The notes: generated by a model from the sequence alone, not told the origin. 64,000 nucleotides of DNA from Epiperipatus broadwayi (GCA_028023455.1 JAQFVV010006221.1:10149011-10213010); one strand, 5' to 3'. Counted from the stretch's first letter, positions 25,240-38,289 are shown. Program-made: numbers and translations.

Positions 25240-26235
25240 GTAAGACTATGTTAAATACAATATCAAATAATTCATCTATTAAATAACACCCTTACATCCT
25301 TGTTTTGTTATATTGGTGCTAAAAATCACAAAGTTAAATGTTAGGAAATAAATTTTTAGTTGACCCATGTTGCCATCAACAGTTAGATCCAACTATTTGA
25401 ATCTCACATTATGTTCTTTATAGCAGTTAAAACTTTACAGTAATATATCTATTAGTCAACTTCCATAATTGCTAATGCATGTGTGGTAATGTTGGAACAT
25501 AACAGCATTTTATCAATTTAAGACATAACATCTGAATTAACATGTCTATACTACCTGTATTCATATTCTTTCTTATTCTATGTCATTATTCTGTACTTAT
25601 AAAACAAACCTTCTGTTATCCTTTATCTTATTAATACCATTAAATACCATTAATAACCTATTATCTACCATTTCCTATTATATTACATTAGTAAAAGATT
25701 TCAGTATGTTATATTCTATATACAAATATTTATACTTCATTAATAAGTGGTTCATTAGTGTCAAAGGTTTTCTTTCAAATCACCTTTTATATCAAAACTA
25801 ATCAATATGACAAGGCAAGACATCTTCAAGTTTCAAGGATAAAAGAAAAAGCCATAAATCAGTCTAAGAATGAGGATTTAAATACTAAGATAGGATTTTT
25901 ATATGCATCAGATAATTGTAGATTCTTCAATCTTTTAATAGATTGTGCTAAGTGGACAGCTACTTTTATTTTATAAAAATTATTTCCTTTCTGACTGATC
26001 TTCTACTTTACTTGCCTGAACTTCTCTTTTCTAACATTTGTGACCTGTTCTAATCATTATGTATGTATGTATGTAGTTTGTCATTAAACTTAAATTTTCA
26101 ATCGTAGAAAATAGTTTTCTTAGATCAATTTCTCTTGAAATAATCTTCTTTAAGAAAATTCAATAATTTGCCACTTCACTTGCTAGATATCTTCTCATAA
26201 TTTGGTTCAGTTTATATCCTCAAATCTCTATCTGC
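25240..26235. other. Unassigned stretch with two weak overlapping frames
   Basis: Frames at 25580-25801 and 25758-25976 overlap and show no recognisable domain. A (GTAT)n-like run lies near 26061. I do not call genes here. Confidence 0.35.
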
Positions 26236-26239
26236 AACA

Positions 26240-26308
26240 ATATTTACAGGCATTGCATTGAATAGGGTCATACAGACACCCAAGTTACAATTAATATAAT
26301 CTTTATTC

Positions 26309-26352
<44 letters not shown>

Positions 26353-26900
26353 TATATATATATAATACAAGAGAATATATACAATACTGAATGTTATAAA
26401 TTAAAGTAAACTCTGGGCTCTGCATTTGTAGTCCTACCACTTCCAGCTACATCTGATAGCTTGCCTCATGGGTAGAGAGAGTGTGACTTTTACAGCTGTA
26501 CAAGACAGCTTGCCTTGAGCCAATAGTAGTCTTAGCAGCATCCAGTCCATCTAGGGACTGCCTTCCCTGGGAGAATGTGTACTGTTTTTGTAGGTTAGAC
26601 AGATGTTCTTCCCCTGCAGTTAGGGAGAATGACTTTTCCGGTTGTACAAGACAGCTTGCCTTGAGATGTTCTCCCCCAATTTTCACAAAAGGCTGACTAT
26701 TTATAGCCAGATCCCTGACCTTACTGAAAACATTCAGATTCAGCAATCATCACTGCTTATTGGCCTGTACTAATCATTGGCTATGTGTTTAGATGTACAT
26801 TAGCCTATTGGCCAACAGCAAACAATGCTTAATCCGATCTGATAAAAAAATGGAATCTGGAATAGTCCATTTTTGAGGGAAGGGAGGACTATAACAATTA
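26240..26900 (-). mobile_element. Diverged solo LTR related to the 40.9-kb element
   Basis: Several blocks match the LTRs at 40945 and 43968 in order: GCTTGCCTTGAG, CAAAAGGCTGACTA, AGCCAGATCC..TACTGAAAAC, GAATCTGGAATAGTCCA and a closing ..TATAACA. Two GCTTGCCTTGAG-containing blocks occur inside it (about 26509 and 26653), pointing to an internal duplication. An (AT)n array interrupts the left side (26313-26365). No internal region or second LTR is nearby. The 99-codon frame is incidental. Confidence 0.65.
26313..26365. repeat. (AT)n microsatellite
   Basis: Two AT runs are separated by one phase break. Confidence 0.9.
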
Positions 26901-28155
26901 TAAATTGAAAGACAACTTTTGGTCTTATTTCATAAAATTTTATTTTTTAGAGATTTCCATTGAATTCTTTTTTTTAATTTTTACATTATTTCTCTTCTTC
27001 AGATTGAACATAATCTACAGAAAATAAAAGTCCCAGTTATCATACACAACAACAAAAATATATTATATACTGACTCTATCATCTTTTTTTCCCTAAAAAC
27101 TTTTTCCGCCTCTAAAAAGCATCTCCCTAAATTCCCCACACTTGGTAATTTAAGCATTCTTCAGTTTAATTAGGAACAGCTTTTTATTTTGAGAATTTTG
27201 GTAAAATAATTTTCTCCATATTTATAATTTCTCCAACTTGGTTTCTTTTTTTATATACCATTTAACCTACTTAAAACTAATATTCAAAAACAATTACTAA
27301 ATATGTATTAAAAAGCCAATTTATTTTCTTTCTGAAATGTATTTTTCCATTTATGCATTAAGTATCATTTATCAATATTCTTTTTATTTTTCCAAAATAA
27401 TATTATCTGGTAATCAAATAAACTTACTCATTAAAAAATACACCTCTCTGTACTGACTAATTTGGAAAAAAAAATACTTCTATCTCAATAAGAAAAATTT
27501 TAAAACATGCAAAATGCAATGGCTTATTATAGCATTTTATTTCTATATTCCAATTCTATGATTTCTTAATATGATATTTTCATTCCAAAATTGCTTTCCA
27601 TAATTCACAGGTTTTTCTCTGCTACAAATATATTATTTCCATGTAACAAATTATGCCCATGTAAAAAATTATATTTGTGGTAAACTTGTTGGAAATGAAC
27701 TTCTTTTCCAAACACTCATATTGTCATATTTTTACTTTCAAACAAAAATTAAATAATGGAATGATTATGTAACAACATCACTAGAAACTCCAAGAACAGA
27801 AGAACATCTCGTCAATTATTTGATTATTAAAAATTTCACATTCTAATTAAAATTAATCTTGATACTTTTTCAAACAATTTTATTTTAATAATTAACAGGA
27901 ACTTATCCAATGTTGATTTCATATGTTCCTTGTTTGGTTGTAATTTATAAAGTATCAACCATTTTTTTGCTCCAATGAACTTTATTTTAGCAACTAGAAT
28001 AAACTCATCCAACATTGATGACACATTTGTGTAGAAAAACTATAATCCATCACCCCACCCCACTGTTATTGGATTATTCAAATTTAAAAACATTCCATTA
28101 TCCATTACTATTCCTTTCCATAATTTAATGTATTAATTAATAACACAGAGAAAAC
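26901..28155. other. Unassigned AT-rich stretch
   Basis: Nothing recognised. The minus-strand frame at 27836-28024 shows an imperfect internal duplication (MLDEFILVAKIKF and TLDKFLLIIKIKLF), probably a diverged direct repeat in the DNA. Confidence 0.35.
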
Positions 28156-28159
28156 ACCC

Positions 28160-28262
28160 TTTCTCATTACGTGATCACATTTCCTATACTAGCACATTAA
28201 TTGTTGATAAACAGAGCAGAACTCTCCATACAGTATTGCCACCTGTGCTAAACAGAGTAAAG
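28160..28262. mobile_element. HA-family fragment
   Basis: Only the outer end (ACGTGATCAC) through CAGAACTCTCCATACAGTAT and GCTAAACAGAGTAA survives. The hammerhead part is absent. Confidence 0.6.
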
Positions 28263-28269
28263 CTACAGT

Positions 28270-29730
28270 TATAATTTTCTTTCATTTTTTATTTTCTAAG
28301 ATGTCACATTGCATTAATCCCATTTCCATATAAATTTCAATCTGTTTACCTCAATAAAATTAATAAAAATTTAAATTTAGAGGTAAAGTCCTTCCCTCTA
28401 CTACAACCACCTATCATTACTTGAAAAATTGTTAAATACACAGTATAAACACAAATGCTGGCTTTGGGTTGGTATTTTTAGATCTAGTGTCTGAATCTAT
28501 CCTGTCACCTCTCTGAGGAGTGCCAAAGCATGAAACCATAATCAGGGGTTGGGGGGGGGTTCCTGACAGAGATATTTTTAAATGCTTTCTCTGGCTAAGC
28601 ATTTATCACAAAGCTTGTTGAGGAATTGGCAATCCTCATTGTTTATAACTTACAAGCTTAAGAGAATAGGGTCATGTGATCTATGACTTTTATTTTGACT
28701 ATTTACAGTCTGATACTGCTTGTTTGATATTTATGTTTTTCTAAAACCTTTATTAAAAGTTTTTATATTGTGAGTTTATTGAATAGATTTTAAAACGCTT
28801 TCTTTTTTTTGGCTTTATAAATAAATAATTATTATTTTTTTTTTTATTCAAACACTCCCAGAATTTTTTCCATTGTCTTTTTTGTTTTATCTGATGATGA
28901 TAGAGCAGTAAATGGAGTTGTAATGCTAATGGAAAAGAATTGGAATAGTGTGGCAAAGTAGATTAAGTTTATGATAGATTAGGGCAAGTCTAAAGAATTT
29001 AGTATTAATAGGAGTTTAAATGTCAGCTACTAATCATAATAATAATGAAGAAGATGAATAGCATAAAAAGCTGGAGGAAATTTCCTGTTGGGTGATTACA
29101 ATGCTGATGTGAAGAAAGTAAGAAAGGAAAATAGCTGAAAATAATGGCACAGAAAAAAGGAATGTGGAATTTTGTAAAAAAAAAAAAAATTGTGGTTGCA
29201 AACATTTAGATTAAAAATCATCCAGAAGATTGCATATATAGAAATCTCCAGATAATAAAGATGTAAAATACACTATATATTGAATGGATTTAAGAGTTTG
29301 CATACTTTGTCTAATGCTGATATAAACCCTAATCATAATATGTTTGACTAAATTAAGAGAAAAAAAGTTACATTGAGAGGAATGAAGAAAGGAAGGTTTG
29401 GTTTTATACTGAAAAACTAATAGAGAGGATTGACAAAAATGAGAAATATATGATTCTAATAAACATTGGTATAGGATTAAAAAGTTAATATTAAAAAGAA
29501 CAAAAAAATACAATAATAACTATTGAATTAAGGAAAGTTAAATGTCTTTGTTCACTGAAAAAATATTAAAAAAAAAAAAAAGTAAAAAAGGTGAAAAAAT
29601 ACCAATATTGAGAAAGGACAAAGAGTAAATAAACAAATTCATAATGAATTATGAAGTGAAAACAGATATAAAAAAACACTAGTTTGGAACAGAAATACAA
29701 AAAGATAGAAATGATTTTAACAAGCAAAAA
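28270..29730. other. Unassigned stretch
   Basis: A G9 run lies near 28550. From about 28970 the plus strand becomes purine-rich, leading into the retroelement relic. No other feature. Confidence 0.4.
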
Positions 29731-29739
29731 GATATGATT

Positions 29740-31275
29740 TGATATTTGATAAAATTAAAAATATCACTTGGGGGACAAGTAATAAATAAAAAGCTCATAG
29801 GAATAAAAAGTGATTGATAGGGAAGATAAAATGAAAAGATGGATATGTTCAATATCTATTTAGAAAAGAAATTATGAGTTTAAATATGAACTTGAAAGTG
29901 ACAAAAATGTTGAAATAGATGATTAAGATATAGAAAGCAGTAAAAGTAATTATAAAGAAATGAGGGGAAAAATAAGACTGACAGATTTAAACCCATATCC
30001 ATAGAATTGCAAAAATTGGAAGGGAAATTTTAAGAATGTGAAACTTGATATATAATAGTGGAGTTTGGTCTAAAGTTTACTTAAGGATTATAATGAATCC
30101 AATTGCTAAAAGGAATAAAGGTGTTAGATGTGAGGAGTACAGGACAATAAGTTTGTTATCTCATATTTCAAGAAATAAGAATTTTAACTTGAAGAAATTA
30201 TGGGAAGAAGTTTGTTTTTCAGAGTGAGAAAAGTACAAGAGTTACTATTGGTGTTGTTAGAATGATTGCAAGAGATATATTTAAAAAAAATAGAAGAAAT
30301 TGGAACATGGTTCATGGATTTGGAAAAAAAAACATATGAGAGAGTAATCTGCTATAAAGTTATGACCATCTTGAAAAATATAGTGTTTTGAAAAGAGAGA
30401 AGATTGATTTGAAATATCCCTTCTGAGTACAGAATAAAAATCAGATGAAGAATAATGACAAATTAGTCTAGAGAGAAAAATTAGACAAGGATGCTGCATA
30501 TCTTGTGTTTTTTTATTTATTTAAAAGATACATTAGATAAATATTTAGACTGTGGAAAATCTAGCATTGGTGGTAAAATAATAAATGTATAGTCTTATAG
30601 GTGATGTGGCTCTTATAGCTAAAATGAAAAGAATCTCCAGAATATATAGAATAAAGAAAAGAAGGATGTTTGAAATATGGAATAAAGATTGATGTCAAGA
30701 AGACCAAGTGTTTATGGATAAAAAGAAATACAAAAAATACATATTGACATTCATGATAACATAGTTTGATAGGTGAATGGATTTAGATATTTGGGTAATT
30801 AATAGAATGTTTATAGAAAAAGAGAAGTTGAATTAAAAACAAGGATAACACTGGCAAAGCAGACATTTAGGAAAAGAAAGAAAATGTTTCATGGACCTTT
30901 AAAAACTGAATTAAGAAAAAAATTAATTAAATTGTGGAATATATTATTATACAGTTGTGAAACATGGACAATGAGTGAATTAGCAACAGATGAGAATCCT
31001 CTGAGATATTGATGTGAAGAAGAATGGAGAAAATTCATTAAAAAAATAAAATGACAAATGAGGAGGTTTTGGAAAGAGTAAATGAAAAAAGAAGATTAAT
31101 AGAAGAATTCAGAGATAGAAATATATACTAACAATAAATAACACTTTAATGAAGGATGGGAATGGTGATTGGAAAAAAAGTGAAGAAGATTGATCTTGCT
31201 AGATAATATAAAAGATGGGAAAAGATGTGTGGAATTAAAGATGTGGACAATGAATAGAATAGAATGGAGAAGTGG
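29740..31275 (+). pseudogene. Non-LTR retrotransposon endonuclease/reverse transcriptase relic
   Basis: Plus-strand peptides in several frames follow the order of a LINE-type polymerase protein. IYNSGVWSKVYLRIIM and CEEYRTISLLSHIS (about 30045-30175) match the region before the reverse transcriptase palm. A WFMDLEKKTYERV-like motif (about 30307) is the equivalent of DLEKAFDRV. Later come YGIKIDVKKTKCLW (about 30675) and a late segment, WRRMEKIH..MTNEEVLERVNEKR (about 31015-31095). Many frameshifts and stops interrupt it, including at the expected ADD catalytic box near 30600. No intact product is possible. I leave the clade open. Confidence 0.8.
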
Positions 31276-32193
31276 GTGAATTGGTTACGTGAGTGTTCTC
31301 TGTACTATATATATTGGGTATATATAAAAACAGTAGATTGAAAAGTGCTATTGTAAATTTTAAAATGTACATATAGTATGTGTGTGAATTTTATTAAGTA
31401 TAAATTAACAAAAAAAATATTCTTACCTGAAAAATTATTAAAATATATAACATTTGAATAACTAACGATTAAGATTTGTAAAATGCTGAATACAAGAAAT
31501 ATAGTGTTAAACTAAAAAATATTAATGATGACAATCCACGGTGTGGTTGTAATTCTCTTTGAAGGCAAGCTTAGGAATCTAGGCAATAAAATATCTAGCC
31601 AAGCAATAAGACTTGTTATTACTGGTGCCCATTGCTTGCCAAGTCATTATCACAACTTAGTTTAACTGTTCTTGTTTTTTAAGCTACATCATAAACTTTA
31701 ATGAGTTCTGATGTTATAGCTACAATATAAAATAATTACATCCTATATATTATTAAACCAAATTTCTGCAATAAATGTAAGGTTATTATTATATATTGGT
31801 ACAATAATTAATAATCTGCCTTCTTGGTTAACCTGCACAAAAAGATGTACAAAAACAGTTTTAAAATAATATATATTATTGTAAATTATGTACATATGTG
31901 TTTTCACTGTCTAAACGCATGTAGAATATTTAAGCATATTATAACCACGCTTTAACCCTCGATCGTTGTTGATGGTGGTTTGGTATTGTTTGCTACTTTC
32001 TCAACAGTTTTTATTCTAGCATATTAATTTTATAGGTACACCATAATTTTTAATGAACACTTTATTAAAATCTAAATAAATAACATTATGTATGGATAAA
32101 GTGCTTCAAGTTGAAATGAATATAAAAGAAAAAGATAATAACTAAAAAGAGAAAAGAAATTTTATATTTGCATCTGTAATAAATTATAGTAGA

Positions 32194-32234
<41 letters not shown>

Positions 32235-33110
32235 GTTTGTAGGTATATAATATATTCTTTATCAGTAAAGAAATTTATTTCATATGGTTCCATTTATTAA
32301 AAATAATGTAAAACTCAATATTTATAAATGGTTATCTAAAACTAATAAGGGATGCTTATTTGGGCCACCTAAAATAATTATGATTAAGCAATTTTTCAAT
32401 TAACTGGAAAATTTACTCTTATGTTAGGACAATGACTTATTAGTCATATTCTACCATACTTTGAAGCAGAAAGGCCCTCAGATTGTTTCCACTTATGCCA
32501 CTTCCATAACTCAAACTTTTTAAAACTTTCCTCTTTCACAAATGATGATGATGAAGACTATATCACATTATTCCTGCATTAGTCAATTTTACAGTTTGTG
32601 CAATGACATTCAGAAGATAAACCCAAATTAACTCGAAATCTTTATTTTCCAGATGCAAATACCTAGATAACTAGTTATTAATCAATATTGAAGAGATATC
32701 TGGATTGATTTTGACAGCTATTTGAAAAAATCCCAAGATTGCATGTTACATGAACCCAATTTTTAAGGTTCATTTTGAGACTTGAACCACATGTTGTAAC
32801 ATAGCACACTATTACAAAGCAGTTTTACTTGTATTACTTTGATGCTACCTCTGGAGGAAAAACAATAATCTTTTATTGTACATCCAATTTTAAGAAAATT
32901 AATATCTTACTACTTTTTAATAAATATAATTTCAGTTAGCAAAAGCTTTTTAAATGAATAATTTCAAGTTTCCAAAATAACGTAAAACGTAAAATATAAT
33001 AAACATTTAAATTATATTCTAAAAAATATTTATTACTAACAATTTAATTTTCATATTTATCTGAAGATTTAAAATATATTTTAAAAGCTTGTTTTTAAAA
33101 GAACAGTATG
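31276..33110. other. Unassigned AT-rich stretch with microsatellite
   Basis: An (AT)n run lies at about 32195-32231. A segment of mixed composition near 31540-31660 (GGCAAGC, GCCAAGC, GCTTGCC words) may be an old inverted repeat. No gene recognised. Confidence 0.4.
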
Positions 33111-33118
33111 AATAAAAC

Positions 33119-33357
33119 TATTTGAGAAACATCACATGATCACCATTCTTTATGCTTACACAAGCTATTTTTACAGTGGCAAAACTCTCCATACAGTAGC
33201 GCCACTCAGTGCAAGCCAGAGCATTCAATGGATGCAGGTTTGTGCATAAAATTTCCAACTAGTGACCTACTTATCCAATAGCATGTATTGGTTGCTCTGG
33301 CTTGGACTGAATGGCACTACTGTATGGAGAGTTTTGCCTCTGTATATTTGAGAAACA
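33119..33357. mobile_element. HA-family fold-back element, short copy
   Basis: Outer end ATCACATGATCACC, left arm GGCAAAACTCTCCATACAGT to CTTATCCAATAGC, then a short right arm from TTGGTTGCTCTGG to GAGTTTTGCCTCTG. The hammerhead segment is deleted from both arms. The perfect 13-bp direct repeat TATTTGAGAAACA lies at 33119-33131 and 33345-33357; its last bases may overlap the element end. Confidence 0.8.
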
Positions 33358-33469
33358 GTATGTGCAAAATTAGTTGAGAAAATAAATTTATTGTAGAATC
33401 ATACACCAATTGAAGAATTCCTTTCTAAATTCTATATATGGATTTATGCTGGATGCTCCATAGAAAAAA

Positions 33470-33980
33470 ATTTATTAAACAGTTCAGATGCTATAGTACA
33501 AGCTATAAATTGCTAATATCAACTTGATGTCATTTATTTTGATCTCTCTAAAGCCTTTGAATTCTTTGATTGAAAGTAAACCCAATGAGATTATCTACCA
33601 AGCTCCTAAAACTGTTAAATTTATTCCTTACTTACTTAGAGAAGTATGTTTATATTAATAAACAATCTTCAACTATAGCTTCTTACAAATATGGAATTCC
33701 AAAAGGAAGTATCCTTAATTCTATTTTTTCTAATGTCAACTTGATATTTCCAGAATAATGTTTTATTTGTTTGATTTTCTAGATTGCTCAAAAGAACATT
33801 TGTTAGACTATTGATGATCTTCATTCATCTTTTGATTCTCCATTCTCCTATAACTTTTACAAGAATTATACACTTCTAATCAATTGTATTATCTAATAAA
33901 ATTATATGATTATTTGTGATTCAAATTAAATTTCATTTGTAATGCAATCAGTTATCAACTTATGCACTTTTCAAAAGTTT
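33470..33980 (+). pseudogene. Second non-LTR reverse transcriptase relic
   Basis: VIYFDLSKAFEFF (about 33530) is the palm A motif with its catalytic Asp. After a frame change come LLNLFLTYLEKYVYINKQSS and YKYGIPKGSILNSIFSNVNL (about 33615-33750), the thumb-side SGVPQGSILGP-type motif. Further on, a TIDDLHSSFDS-like fragment fits the next segment. It differs from the relic at 29740, so two LINE lineages are represented. It is truncated at both ends and broken. Confidence 0.75.
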
Positions 33981-34335
33981 GATTAATTTTTTGTGTTATT
34001 CTTTAATGTCCAATATTCACATCCATAATAATTGCAGAAATGATGGTTTGAATAATTAGAACTTTTCTGGCAAGAATATGTCTTTACATTATGCCAAGCA
34101 ATTATATCAATCACTATTTCTATTTTTCTAATTACTAGAACAAAATTATTTGTTAATTATCAAATTAAGATCACAAAACATTTTTAAACTGTAAAACATG
34201 GTAGTCAAGCAATTAAGATTTTATAAACATCATAATATTATTTTGTGTGAACAACTAACAGCTACAAATTATACAATTTACATTAATTCTATAGTATATA
34301 TTCCATTTCCAAATAACACCATTTCATTTTATTAA
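33981..34335. other. Unassigned AT-rich stretch
   Basis: No feature recognised. Confidence 0.35.
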
Positions 34336-34337
34336 AA

Positions 34338-34680
34338 CAGGCAAAACTCTCTATACATATTGCCACTCAATGCAAACCAGAGTAATCAATGAGCCAGAAG
34401 GCTTGTGCATAAAATCCCCATCTAGTGCCTACTCATCCAATATCCCCAGACTAGTTTCTGGCTTGTGGCCTTTGTTAGTGAGGAGCCTTGGATTTGAGAA
34501 CAGTGCACCTAAATCTTAGGATCTAATGCAACCCTCCAGCAGCTACCCTTTATCTCTACTTAACTACAAAACTATAGAATTTTAAATTGAAAACACTGTA
34601 ATATTTTCAATCCAAGCTCATCATCTTATACAGTCATATAGGTCTGAACTCAGTTCAGTACCTATACATTTTTGTAGTTA
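34338..34680. mobile_element. HA-family half element (left arm and centre only)
   Basis: It runs from TTAAAACAGGCAAAACTCTC through the left arm to the central GTCTGAACTCAGTTCAGTAC, and stops where the right arm should begin. The minus-strand hammerhead (34443-34484) has CUAACAA, losing G5 and G8, so it is inactive. Confidence 0.8.
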
Positions 34681-34689
34681 AGTATTTTG

Positions 34690-35745
34690 CATGCTGAATG
34701 TGGTTTTTGTCTGAAAGTAAATTCACCAATCAAGAAAACATGAAGACACTACTGATAATAGATTTCGTTAAATAAATTTAATTATTATAAATTTTATATT
34801 TTTTTAGTATTTCATTTTAAATTTTAAAGTGGATAAATAATAACCATTTTCAAAAATTCAATTCTATATAGCTACTTTGGTGGAGAGTAAATCATATTAG
34901 ATGGTGCCTTGCACCTAACATATCAAATTACCCAGTGGTGAAAATTAATAAAAGACAACAGATAAATCTTATTGGAAAATCATAGTTCAAAAAACGTAAA
35001 ATAGAGATAGAACTTAAAGAAGAGAAAAACATATAAACTTATTCTAACTCTTTATCATTTTCTCAAGACATTTAAGAATAATAAAATATTCTGTATTATA
35101 AAGGTATTAAGATGCTTTTATAAATCGTATATTTTATAAAGTGTTAGTAAAAGAAAAAATGCACAATTCGTAAAACAATCATATACTTTATTATCTATAT
35201 ATTTTAAAGAATATATATATAAGCATGTGTGAATGTTGTTAAGTAACTAATAAAAATTTGAAATGACAAATAATAATATATGAATACAGTTTTTATAACA
35301 AAACTGCTGTAAATGAATAAATATTTCACATATCTTGGCATACTCAAAGAATTTTTGGCAGCGGTTATGACATATATTGAAGAACTTTTCACAATCAGTG
35401 AAACATGTCATGGAATAGCTTTAAATGAAAAAGAAAAAAGTAAGTAAAAACAACAAATGTATTCAAAATTTATACAGACACTATTACTAAAGCCATGCAT
35501 TCTTTTTTTAAATGACGACATGATTATCAGTAGTTTATATATAATTTTCAAAAAAATATAAAAACAAAAGATTGATATAATAACTTACAATGCCAATGAT
35601 AAACGAATGATATCAATTATACAGAAAGAGATAAACAATAAGAAAAAAGTCATCTAGATGATTTTATGTAACTCTTAATTTTTAAGTATGTATATAACAT
35701 TCATTAATCTATAGTTCATAAGTATAAAAATAATATGTGTATATA
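34690..35745. other. Unassigned AT-rich stretch
   Basis: No gene, repeat family or RNA recognised. Confidence 0.4.
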
Positions 35746-35749
35746 TCCG

Positions 35750-35820
35750 GAACTCCTTGTGGTATAATGATTAGAATATAAAATTTTCCAGACTTTAATT
35801 TGTCTGGATTTTTTTTTCTA
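35750..35820 (+). pseudogene. Degenerate tRNA-like sequence
   Basis: The segment TCCTTGTGGTATAATGATTA resembles the 5-prime half and A box of a tRNA-Glu or tRNA-Asp type. CCAGAC..GTCTGG forms a possible 6-bp T-arm-like hairpin, but the GGTTCGA B box is gone. A T9 run follows, which could act as a Pol III terminator. Most likely a decayed tRNA copy. Confidence 0.35.
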
Positions 35821-36455
35821 GTACGTTCACAGCCAACATCTTTATCTATCTAATATTGACTACTAATTGTAATTATCATTAATATAAGAGAAAAACCGAT
35901 TCGTATTTTTACCATTTAGAATATACTATGCCTGCGTGTCTAATGTCATTTTATTTATTGTTTTTCATTGAAAGGCTGATAATGAAGTTTTCATTGCAAT
36001 ACATATACATAATATATTGGAGAAATTTACTATATCCACACAGCAAAAATTATTACAGAATGATTCGCAATGAATTCGGATTTAAAAATTGGACAATAAA
36101 CTAATTTTTGATTTCATCAATAAAATAAGAAATGCTAAAGTGAGAAAAAAATTCTGAATGATTTTCTTGATATCATTGAATTCTATATATATATATCTCA
36201 ATAAATAGAATGCTTTTCATAAATATTATTCAGGACTTTTTGAAACATAGCCTGTGAACATTTAAAAGCCCAGTTTATTATGGATGTTTTATATTGGTTA
36301 AATAATAATTATTTCCTCTATTTAACAATATACCTTTGTAATGAGTTCAAGATGAGCCCATGGGGTTGTCAGTAAGTGGTGTTATCTGTAGCTTAATTCG
36401 TGTCTCAATTGAAAGGACAGTTACTCAGTTTGTTTAAATCTAAATAATGTCATTT
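35821..36455. other. Unassigned AT-rich stretch
   Basis: Nothing recognised. Confidence 0.35.
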
Positions 36456-36474
36456 ATATGGATGCAAACCTCTT

Positions 36475-36720
36475 TATAAGGTAGTGCTATTTGGTGCCAA
36501 AATAATCAATGGATGCAGGAAGGGTTGTGCATAAAATCCCTATCTAGAGCCTCCTCATCCAATACCCCCAGACTAGTTTAAAGCTTGTAGTTTTTATCCA
36601 TTGATTACTTAGTCTTTCAGTGAATGGCATTATTATATGAAGAGTTTTGCCTCTATATAAACAGCTTGTGAATGCATAAAGAGTAGTAATCATGTGATGT
36701 TTAGTGCTGTTAATATCATT
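36475..36720. mobile_element. HA-family element, rearranged short copy
   Basis: A diverged left arm (AAGGTAGTGCTATTTGGTGCC to CCCAGACTAGTTTAAAGCTTG) is joined to a right end, GAGTTTTGCCTCTATATAAA and AATCATGTGATGTTTAGTG. The ribozyme core is lost. AATGTCATT and AATATCATT near the two ends may be a decayed target duplication. Confidence 0.7.
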
Positions 36721-36917
36721 AATACTAGATATGCTGATAATGTATTTATCTGTATCCCTGTTAAGCATATTCAATTATATTTAATTATTCGAATAAAATT
36801 CCTGAAATCAAATTGGTGAAATCAGATGAACACGTTAACAAAATTATTAAATTTTTATATTTAAAGCTAAAAATATAAGACAAAGCTATTAATTGTCATA
36901 TATGTATAAAGTTGATG

Positions 36918-37646
36918 AATATTAGGGATTAAATCAGGAAAACTCTCCATACAGTAGTGCCACTTAGTGCAAGCCAGAGTAATCAATGGATACCAGAAGG
37001 CTTGCTCATAAAATCTCTATTTAGTGCATACTCAGCCAATATCCCTAGACCAGTTTCTAGTTTGTGGCTTTCATAAGTGAGGAGCCATGAATCTGAGAAC
37101 ATTGCACCTATATCTTAGGATCTAATGCAACCTTCCAGTAGCCACCTTTTATCTCTATTTAAATACAAAACTATGAGTCTAAAATTAATATAATATTTTC
37201 AATCCAAGATCATTAGCTTATATAGTCATACAGGTCTGAACGCATTTCAGTACCCATATATTTTGGTGTCTTTGGTTCTTTAATAACCATAGCCATCATA
37301 GCTTGGATTGAAAATATTAATGTTTTTAATTTTAGACTCATAGTTTTATAGTTAAGTAGAGATAAAGGGTGGCTGCTGGATGGTTGCATTAGATCCTAAG
37401 ATCTAGGTGCAGTGCTCTGAGATCCAAGGTTCCTCATTGGTGAAAGCCACAAGCTAAAAACTAGTCTGGGATATTGGATGAGTAGGCAATATATAAGGAT
37501 TTTATGCACAAGCCTTCTGGCATCCATTGATTACTCTGTCTTGCACTGAGTGACATTACTGTATGGAGAGTTCTTCTGTTTTAACAGCTTGAGAAAGTAT
37601 AGGAAATGGTGATCATGTGATGTTTAGTGGTTTAATATTAGGGATT
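36918..37646. mobile_element. HA-family fold-back element, full-length copy with 13-bp duplication
   Basis: Arms of about 300 bp (about 36940-37240 and 37295-37570) are reverse complements well beyond the terminal region, including CTTAGGATCTAATGCAACC and CCAGCAGCCACC-type segments. The right side continues to the family end GATCATGTGATGTTTAGTGG. The perfect 13-bp repeat AATATTAGGGATT flanks it at 36918-36930 and 37634-37646. Both hammerhead cores are mutated: CUUAUGA on the left arm, and AUUGGUGA with AAAA on the right. Confidence 0.9.
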
Positions 37647-37649
37647 GTC

Positions 37650-38242
37650 TACACCCACCAACAAATGGAAATATAAAAATATAATATTTATTAGGTCAAT
37701 ATATCCTGCATATCTAATTTATGTAGAAAAATAAAACCTCTTGTGAATAAAAAGTTTGATATTGGTTTTCAATGTTCTGACCATTAAATAAATTTATTAA
37801 CAATGCTAGGAATAAGTTTGAGAATAAGGAGGAGGTATATTTAATATATGCACTGAATTGCCAATTTTGTCATCGTAAATATTATGAAAAGACAAATAAC
37901 AAATTTAAAAACAAAAATAGTCCATGTGCTATATTTATATAATAATGCTAGGAGCAATAGTGCACATATTGTTGCACTATTTGAGCATAAAAAAAAAAGC
38001 CCAATCATTTATTTGAGTCTATTAAGTCCCAAATTGGTTGCCTGTTGAGAAATAATAAAAAAATGTAAAATAAAAGAAATTTGGCAGATAACATCATAAC
38101 CAATAGTAAAGTAGTTCATTCAATAAGATTTGCTATTATAATTTATGACTATATGTATATAAGTTTGCTGTAGTAAATTTTAATATAGAATTGACAAAGA
38201 TGTACTGCATTAAAAGTCTGGCTTAGTAATTTTAAATATTAA

Positions 38243-38289
<47 letters not shown>

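Noticed and set aside
26447-26746. 99-codon minus-strand frame
   Set aside because: It lies entirely inside the diverged LTR and duplicates with its internal repeat, so it is incidental.
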